Part shown: positions 1 to 7,837 of the stretch, piece after piece | Position numbering within the stretch: the stretch's first letter is position 1 | Layout of the letters: the number at the start of each line of letters is the position of its first letter | From: Bacteroidota bacterium | Lineage (GTDB): Bacteria; Bacteroidota; Bacteroidia; Bacteroidales; JAAYUG01 | Assembly (NCBI GenBank): GCA_021812865.1 | Contig: JAKAMP010000002.1 | Coordinates: 1-18,435, forward strand | Length of the DNA: 18,435 nucleotides | Direction: 5' to 3' | Notes under the pieces: generated by a model | What the model was told of the DNA's origin: nothing | The model's database searches: none | What the model saw: the letters and a program-made list of their open reading frames with translations, nothing else | Program-made: the position numbers and the translations under genes

Positions 1-3000
1 CGGTGCTCACTGGATTTTTCAGTCCCCTGTGTTGTTTGATTTCCTGCTTTGAACCTTCTGTCTCACTGACAGGTTCTATCTGCAAAAACCAATAATTTGT
101 ATTGTCTTTTTTACCGTTGATGTAAGTAGCTCCAATAGAAAAAGCCAACGGACTGTTCATAATAAGCTGAATATTACCCTTCCATACATCGCCGAAACCC
201 GGTTCATTTTTTCTGAATTCAATCATGCCCTGGTATTTGCATAATTTGGTTGAGCCGGAGATATATACAGGGTCCAATTTGACCATTCCCGTGAGATCAC
301 CCTTCTTCACTTTTTCTCCAAGATTTCGAAAATCCAATGATAAACCAAGATCAACATTATCGACCGGCAGCGCAGGCAGGTCATCAATTTTGGATTGTAT
401 GGCTGTCTTGATGGTTTCTATTTCTGGGTCAATTTTTTCCTTAACCCGGTAAAGTTTTTTAATCAACTGTTCCCCAAACTTCTCCAAGAGTTTGTCATAG
501 GTGTCTCCAAGGTTTACTGAGGTAAATACCTCATTTCCTAAAGAATGAATGACCTTTTTCAGATTTTCGAAGTCTATTTGCTGCTGAATGTCTTTTAATA
601 TTCCCTGGAGAACGCTTTGCACCGGGATATTGAATGTGCCCTCTTTTATATCCTCCCAAGCATTCCTGCACAATTCCTTCTGGAGGACATATTCAAGCCG
701 TTTATACACCTTTTCGGTGAGGGAATCTGTAAAATAAGCTGTGATGTTTCTATCTACAGCTGTGAAAAGGGATTGCTGAATTTCCCTGGATAGATCTTCC
801 GAAACTATTCTGATACTTTCATCAAGCAATTGAAGGTCTTCCGGCGATAATCCATTTACAGATGAGGCAATTTCTTTCCTAATCTGGCTGAAAAAAGTAT
901 CAAGTTTTTTGTCTATTTCCTCATTTATTTCAGCAGTGAACTTGCCTATCCTGGTTCTGAAATATCCGTTTAAATCGTCGGCCAGTTCCCTGATCTTACC
1001 CGAGGCTCCCGAAACGAGGTTGTTAAGCATCTCCTGAACCAGGTTTTTTACATCTGTCAGGTGAACATATACTATGCGGAGTTCTGGCTGTGATAAGCCT
1101 CCAATGAAGGCTTTGATTTTCTGGAGTCGTATAGATTGACTCTTGTCAATGCCTGATGATAAGAATTCGATGATGGCTATGATGTCTGCCGGACTGACAT
1201 CTCCTGCGATTTTTTTAGGTGAGAATTTCTGAATGGATGATTCGTTGCTTATGCTGAAATAATTTACTTGAGGAGGAGAGGAATCGGAAGCTGTAGTTTG
1301 AAAATGACTTTTAGAAACTACGGCGTCAAAAATGCTATATTTCTGATTGTTTAGCTGACTGGTCACGCTGTCATACTGACTTGTATATTCCGCTAACTTA
1401 GCCTTTACCTTATCATAGTTTTTAGCTGGTTCATCATCCTTTGCCTCTATAAGTATATCCTGAACCTCCTGGTCAGCAACCATGCTGTTAATTGCATCCA
1501 GTGAAAATGTATCCGAATCGGGTTCAACCCGCATGATGCTGTACAGGTTAACCGAAGGGGGTCCATCCTTGCCTGACACATCCTCTCCGATGTTGATATT
1601 TCCGGCAATCCCAATGGCATAACAGCCATTTGAATACCCGGCACCGATCTGTGATAATTCAAACGGATAGCCTTGCATGGTTACCGTGACAGGATAAGCC
1701 AGCGCTGCAGAACCATTGGGTTTTCCTATTCCAAAGTCACCTGTACCCCAAATTTTAATATTGTCTACCCCAAGGTCTCTGATATTCATAAAGGGCCAAT
1801 TCACCTGTGCCTGGACAGACATACAACGATTGTCCTCAAACACAGCCCTCTGAATATGCAGCCTGATAAGCTGGTCTTCACCTTCCGGATTGAAAATCCA
1901 CTCTGTACCTTCAAGACTTTTATCCAGATAGCCTTGCATAAAATCCCGCGAATCAAATGGAATGCTGAATTCTGCCAGGTCGGACCCTGTGATGAGCGGT
2001 ATCTTTACACCTCCTCTCAGCATGCCGCCTGATAAATTGTTGTTTTGAACAGAAAGCGACAAACATTCTATTCTTGCATTAAAGTCATTGAATTTTATTG
2101 ATGCGCTTTTCAGGCTGCTATCCCTGAAGGAAAGCTGTAATCCATTCTGATCAATCCGAAGATAGTTCCTGGCCAGCGTATCGGATTGGGACTGAAACAC
2201 AACAGCCTCCTTTGTATATAGCTGGGCTGCCGTAATTCGTGAAGGTTTCAGAATGATCTTAAATTGGTCCACATATATTCCTATCCAATCGTCAGTCAAA
2301 TCGGGCAATGATTTTTGCATGTTGCCTGACAAGTCAATGCTTGCTTTTTCCATTCGTAAAACAAGTCCTGCGTCGCTAACGATATTCACTTCTGATGGTT
2401 CCGGTGAGCTGTCCATTCTTTCCAGTTGGTCTGCGCCATAGAAAGGAAAACTGATAGGCTGGTTTCGGAATCCAGGCAAATATTGCAACGTTCCGTTTAT
2501 TCCGATTCTGAACTGATGGTGCCCTCTGATCAGGAAGTATGATCCTTTGCTGGTATTCATAAGGAAATTCAAAGGCTCAGCCAATTGGAAGCTGTCTCTC
2601 GAATCGATTGGTAATTCCCCGATTATGCAATAATCTTCAAAATCCAGCCAACCTGGGTGGGAAACAACTTTTTCTGCTGATCCGGGAATGACAAGATGAG
2701 GGAAGTCCCATTCCACCCTGCCATGAATGGAAAATCTGTCCCTGCTCATCAGAAGTGAATCTGCCACGAAATAGGCATTGCCGTTAACGGGATTCTCCGG
2801 CGTGAGAAGGTATCGGGAAGGTTGCAGAGTTAACCGGATTTCGCCCTCACGAAGTTTATACTCACCTCCGATATTCACCAGGTAAAGATGGTTGAAGTTC
2901 GCCTTGATGGTATTCCCGGAACTATCTATTCTTACCAGACCTTCTCCTGCAAAGTCGTGTAGGTTGCCGGATTGAATCCGGGTAACTTTAATCTTTTGAT

Positions 3001-4258
3001 TACCTGCTTTGAAGGATTCGAGTACCGGCGGCCCAAAGAGGTGATAAACCGGACTTTCGGCGATCAGTTCACCCTGTGTATAGGCCCTTACTCTCCAAAG
3101 GTATTCGGCGTTTGGTTTCATCTTTTTGTCTGCCAGGAGGTCATTGAACGGCACAGAACCTCTTTCGGTTGTTTCTTTATGGAACCATGGGGTATCGCCC
3201 AGGGCTTCTTCTTCCTCCTGGTTTTCTTTTCTTTCAAATACCTCGAGTATATATTTGCAAACCTGCCCATGGGTTAAGTTGCTGGCGACTCCCCATTTAA
3301 AATACTGATCTTCCCTGAATCCGAGGTTGTGGTTATCGCCTGGTTCAAGCAGAGCAATGCTCCCCCCGGTGGGATAACCATACCAGAACCAGCCGGTTTC
3401 AGAGAAGCCATGATTTTTGAAGTATTCCCTGTTGCCGGCTGCCTTTGACTGCACCCTCCAGGCATAGGCATGTCCTTTCAACAGAACCGGGAAATCTGCC
3501 GAATAAAGGAAACAGGATGGTTCGGAAACTGTCGATTCAAAAATTTTGAGCGCCTTGTTTTCATCAACCTGGTTGGCCGGGTCCATGGAAAGACCATTCA
3601 GTTCATACAGGTAAAACATGGTTTCGCTTGTGGCCGCCTGATTTGGAACAAGGTTCCAGCGGAATAAAATATTCTGAATGCCGCTGAATGGCACCACCGA
3701 ACCTTTTACGGGATGAATGATAAATGGAGGATCAGAAAGGCGAATCTGAAGAAATGCCGTTCCCTTGTTGGATATCAGTTTTCCGCTTGCATAATCATAG
3801 GCTTGTATGGTAAGGGTATAATTGCCTTCAGGCAGCAGCCCTGTGCGGTTCAGTTCACTTTTGCTCATACCGGTCACTGCAAGATGCCCTGGATCGAACA
3901 ATTCTGCAATTTCCTGCCCCTGCAGCTGAATTGGCACTCCGGGAATAAGGTTGATGGGGGCAGGGGAACGGAAATTCTGATCGGTTTCAATCCTGACACT
4001 CTGGGACTCTAAAGTCATTCGCAGGAAAACATTCCATGATGGCTCATTCAGGTCATTGAAACGTATATTGCAATATAAATGTGAATTTTCAGACGAAGCA
4101 TAGTCAGCTAAATATGCTGATGGAGTTCCTGCATATTGAACCGTCATTGTAACCGGGTAAACCTGTGCATTCGTTTGAAACGCTGACCATGCAAGCATAC
4201 CTGAAACGAGTGTCAGACGAAAGAAATGATTTTTGATTGTATTGAGGCTTTCCTTCAT
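1..4258 (-). CDS. Giant secreted TANFOR-type protein, C-terminus cut by window edge
   Basis: One reading frame runs without a stop from the ATG at 4258 through the left edge, giving at least 1419 aa; the C-terminus is missing. Residues 1-31 form a Sec signal peptide (basic start, hydrophobic core, cleavage after TNA). Residues ~33-180 resemble, from memory, the TANFOR module of large Bacteroidota surface proteins: a YPVTMTVQY-like start, the LIPGVPIQLQG stretch, GLLPEGNYTLTIQAYDYASG, then SNKG. Residues ~185-430 hold two Fn3-like units ending in AYAWRVQ and EYLWRVRAY. Residues ~430-940 are beta-rich and unrecognised. Residues ~945-1320 are mostly charged and helical, probably coiled-coil. From ~1325 the sequence turns beta-rich again. 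The gene starts 13 nt after the beta-barrel gene, so the two are probably one transcript. The product is probably exported and surface-linked. No catalytic motif was seen, and the function is unknown. Whether it ends in a type IX secretion sorting domain cannot be seen here. Confidence 0.88.
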   Translation of the reverse strand, partial: MKESLNTIKNHFFRLTLVSGMLAWSAFQTNAQVYPVTMTVQYAGTPSAYLADYASSENSHLYCNIRFNDLNEPSWNVFLRMTLESQSVRIETDQNFRSPAPINLIPGVPIQLQGQEIAELFDPGHLAVTGMSKSELNRTGLLPEGNYTLTIQAYDYASGKLISNKGTAFLQIRLSDPPFIIHPVKGSVVPFSGIQNILFRWNLVPNQAATSETMFYLYELNGLSMDPANQVDENKALKIFESTVSEPSCFLYSADFPVLLKGHAYAWRVQSKAAGNREYFKNHGFSETGWFWYGYPTGGSIALLEPGDNHNLGFREDQYFKWGVASNLTHGQVCKYILEVFERKENQEEEEALGDTPWFHKETTERGSVPFNDLLADKKMKPNAEYLWRVRAYTQGELIAESPVYHLFGPPVLESFKAGNQKIKVTRIQSGNLHDFAGEGLVRIDSSGNTIKANFNHLYLVNIGGEYKLREGEIRLTLQPSRYLLTPENPVNGNAYFVADSLLMSRDRFSIHGRVEWDFPHLVIPGSAEKVVSHPGWLDFEDYCIIGELPIDSRDSFQLAEPLNFLMNTSKGSYFLIRGHHQFRIGINGTLQYLPGFRNQPISFPFYGADQLERMDSSPEPSEVNIVSDAGLVLRMEKASIDLSGNMQKSLPDLTDDWIGIYVDQFKIILKPSRITAAQLYTKEAVVFQSQSDTLARNYLRIDQNGLQLSFRDSSLKSASIKFNDFNARIECLSLSVQNNNLSGGMLRGGVKIPLITGSDLAEFSIPFDSRDFMQGYLDKSLEGTEWIFNPEGEDQLIRLHIQRAVFEDNRCMSVQAQVNWPFMNIRDLGVDNIKIWGTGDFGIGKPNGSAALAYPVTVTMQGYPFELSQIGAGYSNGCYAIGIAGNINIGEDVSGKDGPPSVNLYSIMRVEPDSDTFSLDAINSMVADQEVQDILIEAKDDEPAKNYDKVKAKLAEYTSQYDSVTSQLNNQKYSIFDAVVSKSHFQTTASDSSPPQVNYFSISNESSIQKFSPKKIAGDVSPADIIAIIEFLSSGIDKSQSIRLQKIKAFIGGLSQPELRIVYVHLTDVKNLVQEMLNNLVSGASGKIRELADDLNGYFRTRIGKFTAEINEEIDKKLDTFFSQIRKEIASSVNGLSPEDLQLLDESIRIVSEDLSREIQQSLFTAVDRNITAYFTDSLTEKVYKRLEYVLQKELCRNAWEDIKEGTFNIPVQSVLQGILKDIQQQIDFENLKKVIHSLGNEVFTSVNLGDTYDKLLEKFGEQLIKKLYRVKEKIDPEIETIKTAIQSKIDDLPALPVDNVDLGLSLDFRNLGEKVKKGDLTGMVKLDPVYISGSTKLCKYQGMIEFRKNEPGFGDVWKGNIQLIMNSPLAFSIGATYINGKKDNTNYWFLQIEPVSETEGSKQEIKQHRGLKNPVST

Positions 4259-4271
4259 ATTCCTTACCTTG

Positions 4272-6092
4272 TTAGAATGAATAGGCATATGAAATAACTG
4301 TTCTTATTTCCGGGCCATAGTACATTCCGGAAAATTGGCTGTTTGATTTTCTATGCGTGAGCGCGCTGTAAAAATTGATTGTTCCCGCTTTCCCTGCTTT
4401 GAAAATGCATGTTGCACGAAAGGAATGGATGGTTATGTTTCTTCCAGTTTCTCTGCTCAGAATATATCCGTAATTTGCAGAAACTGTCATTTTATCATGC
4501 AGAAACGTCTTCCCGCAAGTAACAGAAGGTCCTGCTGCCCGCATTTTGCCTTCTTTCATGATAAAAGAGTTCCAATTGAAGTTACCTATCAGGCTCAGTT
4601 TACTGTTCGTGAAGCTGGTTCGCATGAAAAGGGCTGCTGAATAAAATTGATTGTTGTCAGTTTCCTTTTCCGTCCCGAAATAATTGAGGGTATTGGCATT
4701 CTGCAAACTGAATGTCACCCCGGCTATCGATTTACGGGCTTCCCCTGGAAATGAATAATTGAGGGAGCCGGCCACATTGCGGGTAGTCTGGATGTACCGG
4801 AATGAATCTGCCAGCTGAACCATTCCAGGATTGCTGGAGGAGCTGAAATTCGAATAATTGATGCTCCCGGTCATATCCTTCCCTGCAGCAATATTCAGGT
4901 TCACCGAACCAATCACCCGCTTTGTCGTGCTGTTCTGCAGGCGGCTAAGGTTATTTCTTTCCACCCCCATTTCGCCGGAGAATGATATCTTGTTCCCGAA
5001 CAAGCCTGTGGAGAGCTCCGCCAGCCATTCCTGCAGATCATTTGAAAGGTAGGTACATCCAAACGATGCAAATCCCGGATCGATTCGCCTGTACACAAGC
5101 GACAGAGTGGTTCTGTTGATGTTTGTCCCCGCTTTTAGGTTCAAAGCTCCAGCTTTGCGGGTAGATGCATTCGTACGGATAAGGAAATCAGGCAGTAGGA
5201 GGCGCTGTTCACTTCCTTTTTCATTATAGGTGTTTCCTGTAATCATGCTGATCGTATAGTCAGCCGAAAAAGTTAGCTTTCCTGCAATGCTTTGACTGGT
5301 ACTCAATCCAATTACCAGGTTTTCCTGCGGATTGATAAACCCTGAATCCTGTTGGATCAGCTTCCTTACCTTATCCCATGCCCTGAAAACAGCCAAACCA
5401 TATTGATGATCCCTGCCGCCCGCAGTCACATTCACTCCGCAGCCCCATCTTTCGTATCCCGGGGGATTGTAGTAAGCTCCGTCGCTGGTGGAAATTTCTT
5501 TTCTCAGCCTGCCCGTCATCAGGATAATCCTGAATGGGCCATCTTTGGGCGCATACTCCATTCCTCCTCCCAGGAAAGTCATTCCCGAGAGGGTGTAAGG
5601 GGAAAAACTCAGGTTCCTGTATCCCATGTGCGCGGTAAGGTTTTTATAACGCGGGCTTAACCCGAACTGGCGAAAAGAGGGCTGCTGGAATGTTTTGTTC
5701 CGGCTCCCCAGGTACATGCTGAAGGGAGCATCTATAATGCCAAGCAGGTTGATGTCAAGGTTACCGCTCAGGTTGTACATCATTGGATCTGATGTTGTGC
5801 TGCTGCCGGTCTCAAAAAAACCGGCGCTGGCATTTATGCCTCCTTTAATGGTTATGATTTTTTCTTTCCCAATCTTTTCTAAATCCTGCGATAACGTAAC
5901 CGTGCAAATGGATAACATGACCCATACACAGGCAGACACTTTGCGTATTCTTTCAGATATATATTGTAATGTCCTGTTTTCAGTTAGCGTAAAGGGATGA
6001 ACAAATCCATGCAGCAAACCATCCTTAGATGCCCCAGGGTTAGATTCCTTTGAATGGAATTCCCCATACCAAAGTCGATTTCTAGTATCCAT
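4272..6092 (-). CDS. Outer-membrane beta-barrel-like protein paired with the TANFOR protein
   Basis: The frame encodes 606 aa. After a hydrophobic stretch at residues ~52-66 and a likely cleavage near Q69, the protein is made of alternating polar/hydrophobic strands rich in Gly, Ser, Asn and Tyr, and ends in a terminal Phe (SYAYSF), as outer-membrane barrels do. A distinctive block at ~155-200 includes HMGYRNLSFSPYTLSG and a GRLRKE strand. I recall similar blocks in uncharacterised Bacteroidota proteins next to large TANFOR proteins, but cannot check that here. Likely role: outer-membrane partner, anchor or export channel for the product of the following gene. The start is uncertain. The ATG at 6092 puts about 50 residues ahead of the signal core. 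A GTG at 5939 (V52) or ATG at 5918 (M59) would shorten it, but both lose the basic ISERIRK segment expected of a signal n-region. No good -7 box was seen upstream. Confidence 0.72.
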   Translation of the reverse strand: MDTRNRLWYGEFHSKESNPGASKDGLLHGFVHPFTLTENRTLQYISERIRKVSACVWVMLSICTVTLSQDLEKIGKEKIITIKGGINASAGFFETGSSTTSDPMMYNLSGNLDINLLGIIDAPFSMYLGSRNKTFQQPSFRQFGLSPRYKNLTAHMGYRNLSFSPYTLSGMTFLGGGMEYAPKDGPFRIILMTGRLRKEISTSDGAYYNPPGYERWGCGVNVTAGGRDHQYGLAVFRAWDKVRKLIQQDSGFINPQENLVIGLSTSQSIAGKLTFSADYTISMITGNTYNEKGSEQRLLLPDFLIRTNASTRKAGALNLKAGTNINRTTLSLVYRRIDPGFASFGCTYLSNDLQEWLAELSTGLFGNKISFSGEMGVERNNLSRLQNSTTKRVIGSVNLNIAAGKDMTGSINYSNFSSSSNPGMVQLADSFRYIQTTRNVAGSLNYSFPGEARKSIAGVTFSLQNANTLNYFGTEKETDNNQFYSAALFMRTSFTNSKLSLIGNFNWNSFIMKEGKMRAAGPSVTCGKTFLHDKMTVSANYGYILSRETGRNITIHSFRATCIFKAGKAGTINFYSALTHRKSNSQFSGMYYGPEIRTVISYAYSF

Positions 6093-6182
6093 GAAATGAA
6101 AATGGGTTAGGGTTCAATGGTTAATACCCCGAGAAGGAAAATCTCGTAGAAAAAAGTGAAAAAAATGCACTATTTTCTATCT

Positions 6183-6197
6183 AATTGAAATTCAATT
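6183..6197. repeat. 15-bp perfect palindrome upstream of the barrel gene
   Basis: AATTGAA-A-TTCAATT is an inverted repeat with 7-bp arms around one base, about 90 bp ahead of the barrel-gene start and 80 bp past the end of the orphan gene at 6275. An AT-rich site this short can arise by chance. If functional it would most simply be an operator for the barrel/TANFOR unit. Confidence 0.25.
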
Positions 6198-6274
6198 GAA
6201 AAACTCACAGGTTTCTCTGCTTTCTGCAGCAAATGAATGGAAAGGCATGCTAACAGATGGCTATATATACTCTT

Positions 6275-6625
6275 TCAGTCGCCTTTTTCCCTGAAATCCA
6301 TCTGGTCCTGAATAAAATGAATGGTCAAAGCGAGATTGACCTCTGCATCCTTCGGGCGTATGTGCTGTTGCAACTCTGCAATTTCGATACTGAAGTTGTC
6401 GGGATAGATCTTCATATCCAGCGCGGCTATGGCTTCAGCAAGTTTCAAAATATTCACCGGCTCTGTTTCGATGATAAATGAGACGAGGAATTTTGAATAT
6501 TTCCTGAAATCGGTAATCCAGTTGTGGTTTTCCGAAACAATACGTTCCACTTCATGAATTACCCATGTGGCATCCTGCCTGGTATAAGCTTCCAGGGCTA
6601 TGGTTCGTGCGTAATCGATATCCAT
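6275..6625 (-). CDS. Small hypothetical protein (116 aa)
   Basis: Not recognised. The product is about 116 aa, soluble, with no signal peptide or membrane segment, mixed alpha/beta in character and rich in acidic residues; it ends in ...QDQMDFREKGD. The open frame extends to a TTG at 6658. I prefer the ATG at 6625 (MDIDYARTIALEAY) because a perfect Bacteroidota -7 box covers 6656-6663 and would place transcription start inside the longer version. It stands alone between the YeiH-like transporter and the barrel gene, all on the same strand, with 182 bp to the next gene, so joint regulation is not evident. The regular hydrophobic pattern suggests a real folded protein, but no family, active site or binding motif was identified. 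Confidence 0.55.
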   Translation of the reverse strand: MDIDYARTIALEAYTRQDATWVIHEVERIVSENHNWITDFRKYSKFLVSFIIETEPVNILKLAEAIAALDMKIYPDNFSIEIAELQQHIRPKDAEVNLALTIHFIQDQMDFREKGD

Positions 6626-6655
6626 CTGCTGTTGCAGAATTAGGTTCTGTTTACA

Positions 6656-6663
6656 CAAACTTA
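6656..6663 (-). promoter_or_regulatory. Putative -7 box for the 116-aa gene
   Basis: On the minus strand TAAGTTTG matches the Bacteroidota -7 consensus TAnnTTTG exactly, about 31 nt ahead of the ATG at 6625. The bases 20 nt further upstream (CTGG) only partly match the -33 TTTG box, so this is a moderate candidate. Confidence 0.4.
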
Positions 6664-6824
6664 ATCAATAAAAGAATGTTTTCCCAGCATCCTGCTGCAA
6701 CCATCAGCCATTCGGGTTATACATCAGAATGAAATCCATTCCTTCCCCGAAACCCGGACGGAATTATCCGGAAGTTGTTAAACTTGAACAGTTCTGAAAT
6801 ATCTTCTGAAAAGGAAACAGAAGG

Positions 6825-7754
6825 TTATATCTTGTGGGTAAGTATAAAAAGGGTCCCTAAAGAGGTAAGCAGCCACAGGGATATTCCCAGGGCGAAGCTT
6901 CTTACGCCCGATTGTTTTATCTCTTTCCACGATATGTTTGACCCGATCAGGAACAGGGCTACCATCATCCCGCGTTTGCCAAGCCAGCTGAAGTGTCCAT
7001 AGGTGGTATGGTAGGCCGGCAGTAGGTTCGAAAACAGTATGGCAAAAACGAAGAACAGGATGAACCAGGGAAACCGGATAGATTTTTTCGTTTCGTTTTT
7101 GTTGAAGAGGGCGATAATAATAGAAAGCGGAATGATCCAGAGTGCGCGGATCAGTTTTACCGTGGTGGCCGTTTGCAGGGCCTGGTCTCCATAAGTGGCC
7201 GCAGCTCCTACCACCGAGCTGGTATCGTGTATGGCTATGGCCGCCCAGTTGCCAAATACTTCCTGGCTTAAACCCATATGCCAGCCAATGAGCGGGAAAA
7301 TGATCAGCGCAACTCCATTTAACACGAATACTACCACCAGGGCAAATGAATTCTGGTAATCTTTACTGTTCAGGATGGGGGCTACGGCGGCAATGGCGCT
7401 TCCTCCGCAAATGGCCGTTCCCGAAGCTATGAGCACGGTAATGTTCTTTTCAACCCTGAAGAGTTTGCCCAGGAGTATCCCGCCCGTCATAACCAGGATC
7501 ACCGAGAAGGCCGTTTCAACGAATCCGCTCCTGGAGGCGCTGATCACCTCGCCCAGGTTCATGCCGAATCCCATAAGCACGATAGAAAACTGTAAAACCT
7601 TCGAGGTGTACGAATGGATGCTTTTCAACTTTATCCCTGCAAAGGAGAACAGCAAGCCTGCCCCCAGCGCGATCACCGGCGAAACAAAGGGCATGAAACA
7701 AATGAATATCGAAACGGAATACAGCCAGGTAAATGAGGATAACTTTTCCTTCAT
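6825..7754 (-). CDS. YeiH/UPF0324-family membrane transporter (putative sulfate exporter family)
   Basis: The product is a 309-aa inner-membrane protein with roughly nine to ten hydrophobic segments. It carries the family signature GTAICGGSAIAA and a conserved IHDTSSVVGAA block, which match the YeiH / PF03601 (Cons_hypoth698) family. Members are often annotated as putative sulfate exporters, but the substrate is not firmly established. At 309 aa it is a little shorter than the roughly 350 aa usual for the enterobacterial protein, and the ends look intact. The ATG at 7754 lies about 14 nt after the transcription start predicted from the strong promoter at 7772-7803. The preceding gene on the same strand is a LysR-type regulator; in Escherichia coli yeiH also neighbours a LysR gene (yeiE), which supports control of this transporter by its neighbour. 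The own promoter implies that it can be transcribed separately from the regulator. Confidence 0.85.
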   Translation of the reverse strand: MKEKLSSFTWLYSVSIFICFMPFVSPVIALGAGLLFSFAGIKLKSIHSYTSKVLQFSIVLMGFGMNLGEVISASRSGFVETAFSVILVMTGGILLGKLFRVEKNITVLIASGTAICGGSAIAAVAPILNSKDYQNSFALVVVFVLNGVALIIFPLIGWHMGLSQEVFGNWAAIAIHDTSSVVGAAATYGDQALQTATTVKLIRALWIIPLSIIIALFNKNETKKSIRFPWFILFFVFAILFSNLLPAYHTTYGHFSWLGKRGMMVALFLIGSNISWKEIKQSGVRSFALGISLWLLTSLGTLFILTHKI

Positions 7755-7771
7755 GCGGATTATTTTTCCGG

Positions 7772-7803
7772 CAAAGATAGCCGCTTGTCATAACCCGAAC
7801 AAA
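7772..7803 (-). promoter_or_regulatory. Bacteroidota-type promoter of the YeiH-like gene
   Basis: Reading the minus strand, TTTG (7803-7800), a 20-nt spacer, then TATCTTTG (7779-7772) match both boxes of the Bacteroidota housekeeping promoter (TTTG ... TAnnTTTG) without a mismatch. The predicted start of transcription is near 7768, giving a leader of about 14 nt before the ATG at 7754. It lies in the 72-bp gap between the LysR gene and the transporter. Confidence 0.65.
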
Positions 7804-7837
7804 TAGTAAATTGTTATAATGGATAACTAAAAGTTAT
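7790..7837 (-). promoter_or_regulatory. Phased inverted half-sites, putative LysR-type operator
   Basis: On the minus strand the pattern is ATAAC (7837-7833), 5 nt, GTTAT (7827-7823), 5 nt, ATAAC (7817-7813), then a distant GTTAT (7794-7790). The first pair extends to a perfect 15-bp palindrome, ATAACTTTTAGTTAT, which fits the T-N11-A form of LysR-type sites. The first three half-sites are 10 bp apart, one helical turn. Relative to the start predicted from the promoter at 7772-7803, the cluster sits at about -45 to -69, the usual place for a LysR recognition site, and the fourth half-site lies in the promoter spacer. The palindrome overlaps the stop codon of the LysR gene. Confidence 0.5.

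Noticed and set aside
1447..1662. 71-aa minus-strand ORF
   Set aside because: It lies inside the giant gene in another frame and has no protein-like pattern.
1..4258. Possible frameshift or pseudogene in the giant gene, suggested by many short ORFs in the region
   Set aside because: Codon-by-codon reading of the minus strand from 4258 to the edge gives one continuous sensible protein; the short ORFs are other-frame shadows.
7375..7806. 143-aa plus-strand ORF opposite the transporter gene
   Set aside because: Antisense shadow of a GC-rich membrane-protein gene; no family features.
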